From: Marinilabiliaceae bacterium
Lineage (GTDB): Bacteria; Bacteroidota; Bacteroidia; Bacteroidales; Marinilabiliaceae
Reading direction: 5' to 3'
DNA: 5,792 nt
Assembly: GCA_027010905.1 (NCBI GenBank)
Contig: JALVBA010000322.1
Span: forward strand, 1-5,792
Shown: positions 1 through 5,792 of the stretch, piece by piece
Position numbering within the stretch: the stretch's first letter is position 1
Layout of the letters: each line of letters begins with the position of its first letter
Notes under the pieces: generated by a model
The model's input: the letters and a program-made list of their open reading frames with translations, nothing else
What the model was told of the DNA's origin: nothing
Databases searched by the model: none
Made by a program: the position numbers and the translations under genes

Positions 1-826
1 GATAGATACGCCTCTCATTCTTGTTTAATTTTGATGATTTTTTTCGGGCTGATACAAACTCTTCAAGAGCCATAAAAACTTTTTGTTTTAGTGTTGATTT
101 GGTATCGTTTGTTTTTATCTTAATACTCTTATTACAATAGATAATGAGCTGTTGTAACTCATCACCCTCATAGCCTGAAATCTCTTCAATCAGTGCATTA
201 GAGAGATGAACCATCTTTTTCTCGGAATAAATTATCTTTGACATCTTACGTTTCATCCTCTCTTTCTTACTTGCAAAATAGTATATATAACTCAAAGGAT
301 GAAAGAAGAATACAATAGGAGGGGGGCGACTCTTAAACATAGGCTTGTACGAAGCAGGGATAATATCCTTACTCTTATCGTACATCACAATGTCTCCTGG
401 TAGGTGTAGGTTGGAGTTTTCGAAGTCACTCCCCTTTGCTTCAAGTTCATCCTCCGTATTAAAAAGTTTCCTCTTCAGATTTATATCTACATTATTTAGC
501 ATTATCGTAGACCTGTCAAGTGGGAATAGAGAGATTCCATCACTCTGAAAAGGTACTGAATCAATCTTAAAAACTTTCGAGTAGTAGCCTAAAACAACCA
601 CCTTAACACTGTCGTTGAAAGGTAACTGAATGTAGAAACTACCCGTTGAATCAGCCGCATACATCAGATGTTGCGAGTAGCTGGCTATGTTGGCATAGGG
701 TACAGCCTTTCGAGAATTGCTGTTAATAATTTTACCGGTTATCCACACTGTAGAGTCCGTCTGAGCAGAAACAACAATGGGCAGACAAGAACAGAATAAC
801 AAGTATAAGGAAAGCGGCTTTATCAT
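1..826 (-). CDS. Exported protein with carboxypeptidase-regulatory-like domain (3' end outside window)
   Basis: This gene is read on the minus strand from the ATG at 826-824 and stays open for 275 codons to the left edge, so its C-terminus is missing. Residues 1-22 form a signal peptide with a hydrophobic core (LSLYLLFCSCLPIVVSAQ), giving probable cleavage after VSA; the protein is therefore exported. Residues about 28-88 fit the CarboxypepD_reg-like beta-sandwich: VWITGKII, then AVPYANIAS, then ADSTGSFYIQLP, then VKVVVLGYYSK. This domain is common in Bacteroidota surface and TonB-linked proteins, where it serves as a structural or adhesive module rather than an enzyme. The remainder is charged and basic, with KKERMKRKMSK at about 187-197, and shows no domain I recognise. 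The gene diverges from the cytochrome operon and has no visible functional link to it. The reading frame and signal peptide are clear; the precise role is unknown. Confidence 0.85.
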   Translation of the reverse strand, partial: MIKPLSLYLLFCSCLPIVVSAQTDSTVWITGKIINSNSRKAVPYANIASYSQHLMYAADSTGSFYIQLPFNDSVKVVVLGYYSKVFKIDSVPFQSDGISLFPLDRSTIMLNNVDINLKRKLFNTEDELEAKGSDFENSNLHLPGDIVMYDKSKDIIPASYKPMFKSRPPPIVFFFHPLSYIYYFASKKERMKRKMSKIIYSEKKMVHLSNALIEEISGYEGDELQQLIIYCNKSIKIKTNDTKSTLKQKVFMALEEFVSARKKSSKLNKNERRIY

Positions 827-1002
827 AATTCACTGTAAATATAGGAGATTTTGAGAAACCAACTTAAGTTTTATTATATCCAAGATCCGCTAAATATCTG
901 TAGAAATAAAAATATAATAGAAATGCTTTTATTTTGCACATATGTTCCTTATCTTTCGTCGGTCAAATTGTTAATATTTTCCAGTGCATAAAAGATACAA
1001 TC
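827..1002. promoter_or_regulatory. Divergent intergenic region, presumed promoters for both sides
   Basis: These 176 AT-rich bases separate two diverging genes and must carry their promoters. I looked for the Bacteroidota pattern (TTTG near -33, TAnnTTTG near -7). On the plus strand TATCTTTC at 950-957 matches seven of eight positions, but the nearest TTTG (933-936) is only 13 bases upstream, which is too close. On the minus strand TATATTTA (843-836) is a weaker match and lies too near the ATG at 826 for a normal leader. Neither is convincing, and I see no clear FNR/CRP-type palindrome. The open frame of the plus-strand gene extends back into this region with a TTG at 934, but it is better read as non-coding. 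Confidence 0.35.
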
Positions 1003-1716
1003 ATGAAAGATGCAGATTTCTCCGGGGTTGCTTGCTATAGTTTAAAACGTAGCATTGCAAGTTCTTTTATAGGCGATAAACTTAAATGCTCTGTTCTTGA
1101 ATCAGATCCTACTCCTGACTATTATGCAAAAAATAATTTCCCTGAAAATAAGCATAGTCACTCATGGAGTCTTTATTTTCCGGTAAAAAATCCGGCCTTT
1201 TGTTTTCAGGATATAATTTTGAGAAATGCGGCCATAATAAATAAAAAACTTAACAGTAGCTTTATCGTATTACCCGGCCAAATGACAATATCAAATAAAG
1301 CACAAGCTTGTATAAGAATTAGGTCTCACAATATTGAACAGTTACCTCAGTTGGTTACTGAATGTAAAAAGTTAGATATCCATTTTTTTTCAACAAAGGA
1401 AATTAAGCAATATCAAAGTCTTATTTACTATAAGAAGTATACTGAATTCACAAAGATTGGAGATGGAGTGTTTCAAAACAGAAACGATGAAAACCACTAT
1501 TTTTTTGAAGTTCCACGACTTATAAACTTTGATGAGTTTTTAGAGGGAATGGAAAGAATTAAAAATAATTGCAACTACCACCTATTTGATTCATTTCTAA
1601 CATCAATTTTTCTGAAAGACTATATTCAGGATTTTATAGGTATTTATTCCGAACATTGTGATAAGAGGAGATTCAATGAACTCGAAAATGAAATTAAGAA
1701 GGTTTTTCACGTTTAA
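1003..1716 (+). CDS. Unrecognised cytoplasmic protein, first gene of the octaheme cytochrome operon
   Basis: This 237-residue protein does not match any family I recognise. I chose the ATG at 1003 because the frame upstream has only a TTG (934), and the 23 extra residues it would add look like translated intergenic DNA. There is no signal peptide and no transmembrane segment, so it is probably cytoplasmic. It contains seven scattered cysteines (11, 29, 67, 103, 121, 190, 219), none arranged as CxxCH or as an obvious iron-sulfur or zinc motif. The N-terminal half has beta-like stretches such as SHSWSLYFPV and SSFIVLPGQMTI; the C-terminal third is helical and charged and ends in KRRFNELENEIKKVF. 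Its stop lies 25 bases before the octaheme cytochrome start, so the two are probably co-transcribed. GC content is visibly lower than in that gene (about 30% in lines sampled by hand). Roles in regulation, haem handling or cytochrome maturation are possible, but nothing in the sequence selects among them. Confidence 0.8.
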   Translation: MKDADFSGVACYSLKRSIASSFIGDKLKCSVLESDPTPDYYAKNNFPENKHSHSWSLYFPVKNPAFCFQDIILRNAAIINKKLNSSFIVLPGQMTISNKAQACIRIRSHNIEQLPQLVTECKKLDIHFFSTKEIKQYQSLIYYKKYTEFTKIGDGVFQNRNDENHYFFEVPRLINFDEFLEGMERIKNNCNYHLFDSFLTSIFLKDYIQDFIGIYSEHCDKRRFNELENEIKKVFHV

Positions 1717-1741
1717 TAATTAAAACTGTAAATTTGATAAT

Positions 1742-3340
1742 ATGCTAACAATTAAGCAGTCACAAAACAAGTTTTTTAGATTGTTATTTTTCTTCATTGC
1801 CATAATTTTACCTTGGATTATTGGTGGGGTATATGTTTTGAACAGGTCGGATAGGGAGAAGAATGTTAAACTTATTAACTACAAGGTGAACACAATACCT
1901 GAAGTGGATCACAGTAAGTTTGATATTTTAAAACAGGATTTTAAAACTCCTCAACAGATTACCGAAGCATGTCTTTCGTGCCACAATAAAACCGACCAGG
2001 AAGTGATGGCTACTTCGCACTGGAAATGGGCAAAACCATACATTAAAGATAATGGTGATACCATTATGCTTGGCAAAAAAAACATTGTAAACAATTTCTG
2101 TATTGGCACAAAATCGAACGAAAAGCTCTGTTCGAGTTGCCATATTGGTTATGGGTGGAAAGACATGAATGCAAAATTCGACAATAGCAGAAACATCGAC
2201 TGTATTGTTTGCCATGACCAATCGGGAATTTATAAAAAAGCCACAGGCGATTATGGTCTTCCTGCAAAAAAAGAGATGGTAATTTGCGGAATTGCTTCTC
2301 ATCCGTTCGATTACAAAAAAGTTTTAAAAAGCATTGGCAAACCGCAGCGACATAACTGCGGAGCCTGCCATTATGTTGGCGGCGGCGGAAACAATGTAAA
2401 ACACGGCGATTTGGAGATGGCATTGAATAAAACATCGCGAAAAGTTGATGTTCATATGGGAGTTAACAGTGCAAATATGGGCTGTATAGAGTGCCACAAA
2501 ACCAAAAGACACGACATTAAAGGGAACTTGTATTCTATTGCATCGGCCAACAAAAATCGGGTTAGTTGCGAAGAGTGCCACACCGAAGCACCTCATAAAA
2601 ACCCTATATTAAACGAGCATACTGACCGGATTGCTTGTCAGACTTGCCATATTCCCGAGTTTGCAAAAGTTAATCCGACAAAAATGTACTGGGACTGGTC
2701 GACAGCCGGGAAATTTAATCCCGATGGAAGCATGATGATGAAAAAAGACAGTGCCGGAGCAATGACTTATCACACCAAAAAGGGTAGCTTTATTTGGGCG
2801 AAAAATGTTAAGCCCGAATACATTTGGTCGAACGGAGAAGCACGCCACTATATAATGGGCGACAAAATTGATCCAAAAAAAACAGTTCACTTAAACTACT
2901 TCAAAGGTACCTACACCGATAAAAATTCAAAAATTATTCCGGTTAAACGATTTACAGGAAAACAGATTTACGATGCCAAAAATAATTACATGATAATTCC
3001 TCATCTGTTTGGAAAAGACACCACTTCGTACTGGTTAAATTTTGACTGGAATAAAGCAGCAAAAACCGGAATGGCTGAAGTTGGCCTTCCATATAGTGGG
3101 AAGTTTGGATTTGTTTCAACTCAAATGGACTGGCCGGTAAACCACATGGTAGCACCGCGCGAAGAGTCGCTTACCTGTACTGAGTGCCACTCGCGTAACG
3201 GAAGACTGGCTAAAGTAACCGACTTTTACCTGCCCGGACGCAACTATAATAACCTGCTCGATGTAATAGGAGTTATTATGATACTCCTCTCAATACTTGG
3301 AGTTATCATTCACGCAACACTACGAATTATTAAAAAATAA
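1742..3340 (+). CDS. Membrane-anchored octaheme c-type cytochrome, tetrathionate reductase (OTR) family
   Basis: This 532-residue protein has exactly eight CxxCH haem-attachment motifs, at residues 77-81, 130-134, 154-158, 206-210, 248-252, 276-280, 299-303 and 479-483. Seven are clustered and one lies far downstream. That spacing, with segments such as NIDCIVCHDQSGIYKK and WSNGEARHYIMGDKI, marks the tetrathionate reductase family of octaheme cytochromes. The Shewanella member reduces tetrathionate, nitrite and hydroxylamine in vitro, and its active-site haem is lysine-ligated; K165 or K166 here is a candidate equivalent (inference). Many additional histidines (for example 93, 187, 204, 221, 238, 285, 293, 344, 369) could be distal ligands. 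C120 and C182 lie outside the haem motifs. Residues 12-33 form an uncleaved signal-anchor helix and 505-526 a second helix, so the haem domain should sit outside the cytoplasmic membrane, tethered at both ends. The b-type cytochrome gene begins 10 bases downstream and is the likely electron donor. The family assignment is firm; the substrate is not. Confidence 0.95.
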   Translation: MLTIKQSQNKFFRLLFFFIAIILPWIIGGVYVLNRSDREKNVKLINYKVNTIPEVDHSKFDILKQDFKTPQQITEACLSCHNKTDQEVMATSHWKWAKPYIKDNGDTIMLGKKNIVNNFCIGTKSNEKLCSSCHIGYGWKDMNAKFDNSRNIDCIVCHDQSGIYKKATGDYGLPAKKEMVICGIASHPFDYKKVLKSIGKPQRHNCGACHYVGGGGNNVKHGDLEMALNKTSRKVDVHMGVNSANMGCIECHKTKRHDIKGNLYSIASANKNRVSCEECHTEAPHKNPILNEHTDRIACQTCHIPEFAKVNPTKMYWDWSTAGKFNPDGSMMMKKDSAGAMTYHTKKGSFIWAKNVKPEYIWSNGEARHYIMGDKIDPKKTVHLNYFKGTYTDKNSKIIPVKRFTGKQIYDAKNNYMIIPHLFGKDTTSYWLNFDWNKAAKTGMAEVGLPYSGKFGFVSTQMDWPVNHMVAPREESLTCTECHSRNGRLAKVTDFYLPGRNYNNLLDVIGVIMILLSILGVIIHATLRIIKK

Positions 3341-3350
3341 TTAACTAATT

Positions 3351-4682
3351 ATGAAGAAGAAGACATATATATATAGACGATTTGAACGGTTTTGGCATTG
3401 GAATCAGGCACTGTTGATACTCTTTTTGGCTCTTACCGGATTTGAGATTCACAGTACATACAAACTGTTTGGTTTCCAAAATGCAGTAATCATGCATAAT
3501 ATTGCTGCGTGGGCTCTGCTTGTTCTTATTATATTCGCCATATTCTGGCATTTTGTTACCGGTGAATGGAAGCAGTATATTCCAACAACAAAGTACATCA
3601 AAGCTCAGATAAATTATTATATCATTGGAATATTCAAAGGAGCACCTCACCCCACCAACAAAACTGTTTACAACAAGTTTAATCCTCTGCAACGGCTCAT
3701 CTATCTTGGACTAAAACTATTTGTTATTCCTGTTCAGATAATTACCGGATTTATATATCTGTTTTATGTTTATCCTGACAGTCCGGCCATTTTTTTCAAT
3801 CTTGAAATAGTTGCATATATTCATACCATAGGAGCATTTATGCTTTTGATTTTTGTTGTTGCCCATGTCTATCTTACTACTACAGGAGATACTCCGCTGT
3901 CAAGTATTAAAGCAATGATTACCGGCTGGGAAGAGATAGACATTGACAATGAAGAGGTGCGAATGGCGCATCTGCAAAAAGCGGTGGAGGAGAGTGTGGC
4001 AGGGTACTATCGTCTTGATAAGGATGGAAATATAACTGATGTTAATGATGCATGGCTTAAGATGTATCGTTGCAAAGATAAGGCTAAAATTATAGGACAA
4101 CACTATTCAAAAACCAGAGATAAAAGAAATATCTCTGAAATGGACAGTATAGTAAAGCGTGTTTTTAAAGGTGAAACAATTACCGGGATTCCGGTGATAA
4201 GAAGGTGCTTTGATGAGAGCGTAGGAAAACATATTTTATCTGCAAATCCCACCTATGAAAATGGTGAAATATCGGGTATTGAAGGCTTTGTGCTGGATAT
4301 TAATGAGACGGAGGAGCTAACTGATCACATGTACTATACCGTAAGAAACAGCAGTGCAGGTTACTACCATTTAGATGAAAATGGCAATATCGTTGACGTT
4401 AATGATGCATGGTTAAAACTATACAAGTTTGATAGTAAGGATGAGGTTATTGGGAACCATTTTACGTTTACTCGTAATCCAGAAGACAAGCCGGCTTTAG
4501 AAGAGGCTTATAGGAAAGTGATGGATGGCGAAACTATTACCGGTGAGATTGCAACAAGAAAATGTAAAGATGGTACAACAGGGAAACATATTCTTTCGGC
4601 CAATCCGATTACCATAGGAAGCAAAGTTAGTGGAATGGAGGGATTTATTTTGGATATCTCAGGATTGGAGGAGACCGTTTGA
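3351..4682 (+). CDS. Four-helix b-type cytochrome fused to two tandem PAS domains
   Basis: Residues 1-195 form a b-type cytochrome like the membrane subunits of hydrogenases and thiosulfate reductases. Transmembrane helices lie at about 17-36, 45-69, 116-140 and 153-176. Candidate haem ligands are H16 (RFWHWNQA), H49 and H67 in helix 2, and H158 and H172 in helix 4 (HTIGAF, AHVYLTTTG). The basic N-terminus and the basic 70-115 loop place both termini in the cytoplasm. From about residue 205 two PAS domains follow, each with GYYxLDxxGNIxDVNDAWLKxY and GKHILSANP. The protein ends at residue 443, just after the second PAS domain, with no kinase, cyclase, HAMP or methyl-accepting domain. Its probable job is to carry electrons from menaquinol to the octaheme cytochrome encoded 10 bases upstream, with the PAS pair sensing redox state or a ligand, or modulating that flow (inference). 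Related b-type subunits usually end after the helices, at roughly 200-230 residues. The domain calls are firm; the role of the PAS part is open. Confidence 0.92.
   Translation: MKKKTYIYRRFERFWHWNQALLILFLALTGFEIHSTYKLFGFQNAVIMHNIAAWALLVLIIFAIFWHFVTGEWKQYIPTTKYIKAQINYYIIGIFKGAPHPTNKTVYNKFNPLQRLIYLGLKLFVIPVQIITGFIYLFYVYPDSPAIFFNLEIVAYIHTIGAFMLLIFVVAHVYLTTTGDTPLSSIKAMITGWEEIDIDNEEVRMAHLQKAVEESVAGYYRLDKDGNITDVNDAWLKMYRCKDKAKIIGQHYSKTRDKRNISEMDSIVKRVFKGETITGIPVIRRCFDESVGKHILSANPTYENGEISGIEGFVLDINETEELTDHMYYTVRNSSAGYYHLDENGNIVDVNDAWLKLYKFDSKDEVIGNHFTFTRNPEDKPALEEAYRKVMDGETITGEIATRKCKDGTTGKHILSANPITIGSKVSGMEGFILDISGLEETV
3984..4658 (+). repeat. Tandem PAS-domain duplication inside the b-type cytochrome gene
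   Basis: Protein residues 212-317 and 331-436 align without gaps at an offset of 119 codons (357 bases). By hand I count about 53 identical residues out of 106, or half. The strongest blocks are VNDAWLK, GETITG and GKHILSANP. At DNA level, GTTAATGATGCATGG occurs in both copies. This points to an internal duplication rather than two independently acquired PAS domains. Each copy keeps a cysteine and a histidine at matching places: C286 with H294, and C405 with H413. Confidence 0.9.
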
Positions 4683-4702
4683 TAGAAATAGAGGATGCAC
4701 AG

Positions 4703-4735
4703 AGTCAAGCCTTCACTGCGAGTGAAGGCTTGACT
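4703..4735 (+). terminator. Perfect 15-bp hairpin after the cytochrome operon, probable terminator
   Basis: AGTCAAGCCTTCACT at 4703-4717 and its exact reverse complement at 4721-4735 enclose a three-base loop (GCG). The hairpin begins 20 bases after the last stop codon of the operon, where a terminator is expected. No clear T-tract follows on either strand, so it is not a textbook intrinsic terminator. It could instead protect the 3' end of the mRNA or be a repeat element. From 4736 to 4849 I see only AT-rich sequence with no gene. Confidence 0.65.
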
Positions 4736-4849
4736 GAAATTCTGAAGTTTAATTCCCCCACGTACCCTTCCAGAATAAGAACAATTGGTTATAGGATAAA
4801 ACCTTATAGATTCGTAATAACCTTAGTAGAAAGACAACTCCATTTTTTT

Positions 4850-4906
4850 AACCTTATTACCTTATTCATTTGAATGTATTGTTTATTCAAATAAGGTAAT
4901 AAGGTT
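4850..4906. repeat. Long bulged hairpin overlapping the 3' end of the transposase gene
   Basis: The outer stem pairs 4850-4865 (AACCTTATTACCTTAT) with 4891-4906. After a four-base bulge (TCAT, 4866-4869), an inner six-base stem pairs TTGAAT at 4870-4875 with ATTCAA at 4885-4890 around a nine-base loop. In total 22 base pairs form with one bulge. The right arm encodes the last residues of the repaired transposase (NLITLFE), and the stop codon TAA (4885-4883) falls at the edge of the loop. Only a short TTTT follows on the plus strand. It is most likely the right-end structure of the IS200-like element; a terminator between convergent transcripts is the alternative. Confidence 0.7.
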
Positions 4907-5309
4907 TTCATACTCCTCCTCCTTAAATGTTATTTTTCGATGATGTTCTTTCTGATTGAGTATATTATTTACAAACGCAATCAACATTACTTTTTGAAAT
5001 TGAAAATGCTGAAGCAATAGACTGCCAGTCAAAATGCCCTTTCACTAATTTATGTTTGTTTATAAACTTAACAGAACTATCTGCAATAATACTGGCTATA
5101 TACTCTTCTGATATATTTGATGAGCGAGAGATTAGAAAATGGACATGTTCCAGATTTGCATATATCGCATAGAGTTTACAGTTATAGTTTTTTACAACTC
5201 CTGTAATAAATTTTTCAATTCGCTCTCTATTTTCTTCAGGAATAATTGTTAGCCGATGCAATGTTGTAAGAATAAAATGCGTAAATAAATTATTGTATTC
5301 TATCTTCAT
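4883..5309 (-). pseudogene. IS200-like (Y1) transposase, frameshifted at the catalytic tyrosine
   Basis: The gene is read on the minus strand from the ATG at 5309-5307 (MKIEYNNLFTHFI). A TTG three codons upstream is in frame but less likely. Y1 transposases cut and rejoin single-stranded DNA using an HUH histidine pair and a tyrosine. The HUH motif is intact at residues 55-57 (EHVHFLIS). The frame stops after residue 114 (NVDCVCK) at TAA 4967-4965. Skipping one base restores a family-like C-terminus, in which YILNQKEHHRKITFKEEEYENLITLFE ends at the TAA at 4885-4883, for a repaired length of 141 residues. The extra base lies at 4964-4967, where TAAT replaces a TAT codon: this is the tyrosine of the VCKYILNQ motif, which is the catalytic tyrosine in this family. 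The 114-residue product would keep HUH but lack the nucleophile, so it should be inactive. A sequencing error is possible. No Shine-Dalgarno sequence is evident. Confidence 0.85.
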
Positions 5310-5312
5310 TAT

Positions 5313-5337
5313 AAACAAAAGCCCGGACTTGCCAGAC
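5313..5337 (-). terminator. Weak hairpin plus T-rich run just upstream of the transposase gene
   Basis: On the minus strand GTCTGG (5337-5332) can pair with CCGGGC (5326-5321), using two G-U wobbles, across the five-base loop CAAGT. TTTTGTTT follows immediately (5320-5313). The plus-strand version pairs poorly because the wobbles become A-C, so the structure is directional. It lies four bases before the transposase ATG and after the gene that ends at 5456. That position suits a terminator for the upstream gene, or the known IS200 habit of blocking read-through into the transposase. The stem is short, so this is tentative. Confidence 0.4.
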
Positions 5338-5384
5338 GTTACTATCTCTATTTTTAATTCTATTACTGCCTGTTTGTTACTATC
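5338..5384. repeat. Nine-base direct repeat GTTACTATC, two copies
   Basis: GTTACTATC occurs at 5338-5346 and again at 5376-5384, a period of 38 bases. The first copy abuts the terminator-like hairpin and the second overlaps the edge of the palindrome at 5383-5408. The repeat may be a recognition sequence belonging to the transposase's left end. Two copies of nine bases in AT-rich DNA may also be chance. Confidence 0.45.
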
Positions 5385-5408
5385 CCACGCGAAAGGATTC
5401 TCGAGGGA
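5383..5408. repeat. Imperfect GC-richer palindrome upstream of the transposase gene
   Basis: TCCCACGCGAA (5383-5393) and TTCTCGAGGGA (5398-5408) form an 11-bp stem with two mismatches around the loop AGGA. It stands out because it is much richer in G and C than its surroundings. An ancestral stem of the form TCCCxCGxGAA that lost two pairs by mutation would fit a decayed left-end hairpin of the neighbouring IS200-like element (inference). Confidence 0.55.
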
Positions 5409-5455
5409 GCGGTGTTTTGTTGTATAATATCCCCGTTACAAGCAAAGACAAGGCA

Positions 5456-5792
5456 TTATTTTATATCTGACAACCTTAATTCTTTCCATCCTATAATAGT
5501 ACTTACGGTATCATTCCGTATCACTCTAATTCCAACTCTAATCAGAGAGTCTCTGTTCACTTTAGGGGAAATAATCCATAAAGCTTTTGACCTATCGATA
5601 GCTTTTCCCTTTCCTTGAATCGCAAAAGGTATTAATTGATAAGGTGAAATGCTTGGCACTTCTGCTTGAACATAAAATCCACTATCCAATACATTCTTTA
5701 TGTTTACATATTCCTCTCTAAATACAGGTATACTATTCTTCTCAATAGGCATATACCAATATATTACATTTCCTGTAGTATCATATTCATAG
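5456..5792 (-). CDS. C-terminal part of an unrecognised protein (5' end outside window)
   Basis: The minus-strand frame is open from the right edge to TAA at 5458-5456 and gives 111 complete codons. An ATG at 5752 exists, but the 13 codons before it (YEYDTTGNVIYWY) are also open and read like protein, so the gene almost certainly begins beyond the window. I do not recognise a family. The segment has alternating beta-like stretches such as GFYVQAEVPSISPYQLIPFAI, ALWIISPKV and IRVGIRVIRNDTVSTIIGW, and no transmembrane helix. This would suit the C-terminal beta domain of a secreted or surface protein, but that is only a guess. About 145 bases separate its stop from the transposase pseudogene on the same strand, and the terminator-like hairpin at 5337-5313 would end its transcript. 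Function unknown. Confidence 0.7.
   Translation of the reverse strand, partial: YEYDTTGNVIYWYMPIEKNSIPVFREEYVNIKNVLDSGFYVQAEVPSISPYQLIPFAIQGKGKAIDRSKALWIISPKVNRDSLIRVGIRVIRNDTVSTIIGWKELRLSDIK

Larger units (their letters stand above)
4850..5408 (-). mobile_element. Remnant of an IS200-like (Y1 transposase) element
   Basis: A Y1-type transposase pseudogene is bracketed by two potential secondary structures: a long hairpin at 4850-4906 overlapping the end of the gene, and an imperfect palindrome at 5383-5408 upstream of it. IS200/IS605 elements and REP-associated tyrosine transposases recognise such subterminal hairpins in single-stranded DNA, carry no terminal inverted repeats and make no target duplication. 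The exact ends therefore cannot be read from one copy, and the boundaries given are the outer edges of the two structures. At about 560 bases it is somewhat short for an IS200 element. A single-copy REP-associated transposase gene with its local palindromes is the main alternative. Confidence 0.55.

Noticed and set aside
345..548. Plus-strand 67-codon frame inside the left-edge gene
   Set aside because: It lies antisense to the exported CarboxypepD_reg-like protein, which has a signal peptide and domain to support it. The plus-strand frame has no such support.
934..1002. Upstream extension of the first operon gene from a TTG at 934
   Set aside because: It starts with TTG in the AT-rich divergent intergenic region. 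The ATG at 1003 gives a natural soluble protein start and leaves room for a promoter.
1928..3155. Several minus-strand frames of 67-124 codons under the octaheme cytochrome
   Set aside because: They are antisense shadows of a gene with eight haem motifs in the correct frame. None has a start context or recognisable domain.
4679..4873. Short plus-strand frame of 64 codons after the cytochrome operon
   Set aside because: It begins with a TTG overlapping the previous stop and runs through the perfect hairpin and into the next hairpin. Its composition is not protein-like, so it is treated as non-coding.
4964..4970. Programmed frameshift in the transposase
   Set aside because: The sequence AAATAAT is not a recognised slippery heptamer and no downstream pseudoknot is evident. 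A simple one-base insertion explains it better.
5412..5618. Plus-strand 68-codon frame over the right-edge gene
   Set aside because: It overlaps the open minus-strand frame that runs unbroken to the window edge and reads more like protein.
1..5792. CRISPR array, tRNA or rRNA gene, riboswitch
   Set aside because: I saw no regularly spaced repeats, cloverleaf or conserved RNA motif on either strand.

Overview
The window looks like a piece of a Bacteroidota chromosome, probably of the order Bacteroidales or Marinilabiliales. The grounds are moderate-to-low GC, almost no Shine-Dalgarno sequences in front of good start codons, an exported protein with a CarboxypepD_reg-like domain, and an IS200-type (Y1) transposase of a kind common in that phylum. 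This placement is an inference; there is no rRNA or marker gene to confirm it.

Layout, left to right. (1) 1-826, minus strand: the N-terminal 275 residues of an exported protein with a carboxypeptidase-regulatory-like beta domain, running off the left edge. (2) 827-1002: a divergent intergenic region. (3) 1003-4682, plus strand: a tight three-gene operon. It encodes an unrecognised 237-residue cytoplasmic protein, an octaheme c-type cytochrome of the tetrathionate reductase (OTR) family with a membrane anchor at each end, and a four-helix b-type cytochrome fused to two tandem PAS domains. The gaps are 25 and 10 bases. A perfect 15-bp hairpin follows the last stop codon. (4) 4850-5408: the remnant of an IS200-like element on the minus strand, with a long hairpin at one end, a decayed palindrome at the other, and a Y1 transposase gene whose catalytic-tyrosine codon is broken by a one-base insertion. 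(5) 5456-5792, minus strand: the C-terminal part of an unrecognised protein that enters from the right edge.

How the operon probably works (inference). The b-type cytochrome would take electrons from the menaquinol pool and pass them to the octaheme cytochrome, whose haem domain lies outside the cytoplasmic membrane. The octaheme protein would then reduce a sulfur or nitrogen compound such as tetrathionate, nitrite or hydroxylamine. The physiological substrate of this family is not settled. The tandem PAS module predicted on the cytoplasmic face has no kinase, cyclase or methyl-accepting output domain. This makes it the most unusual feature here: a possible sensor built directly into an electron-transfer subunit.
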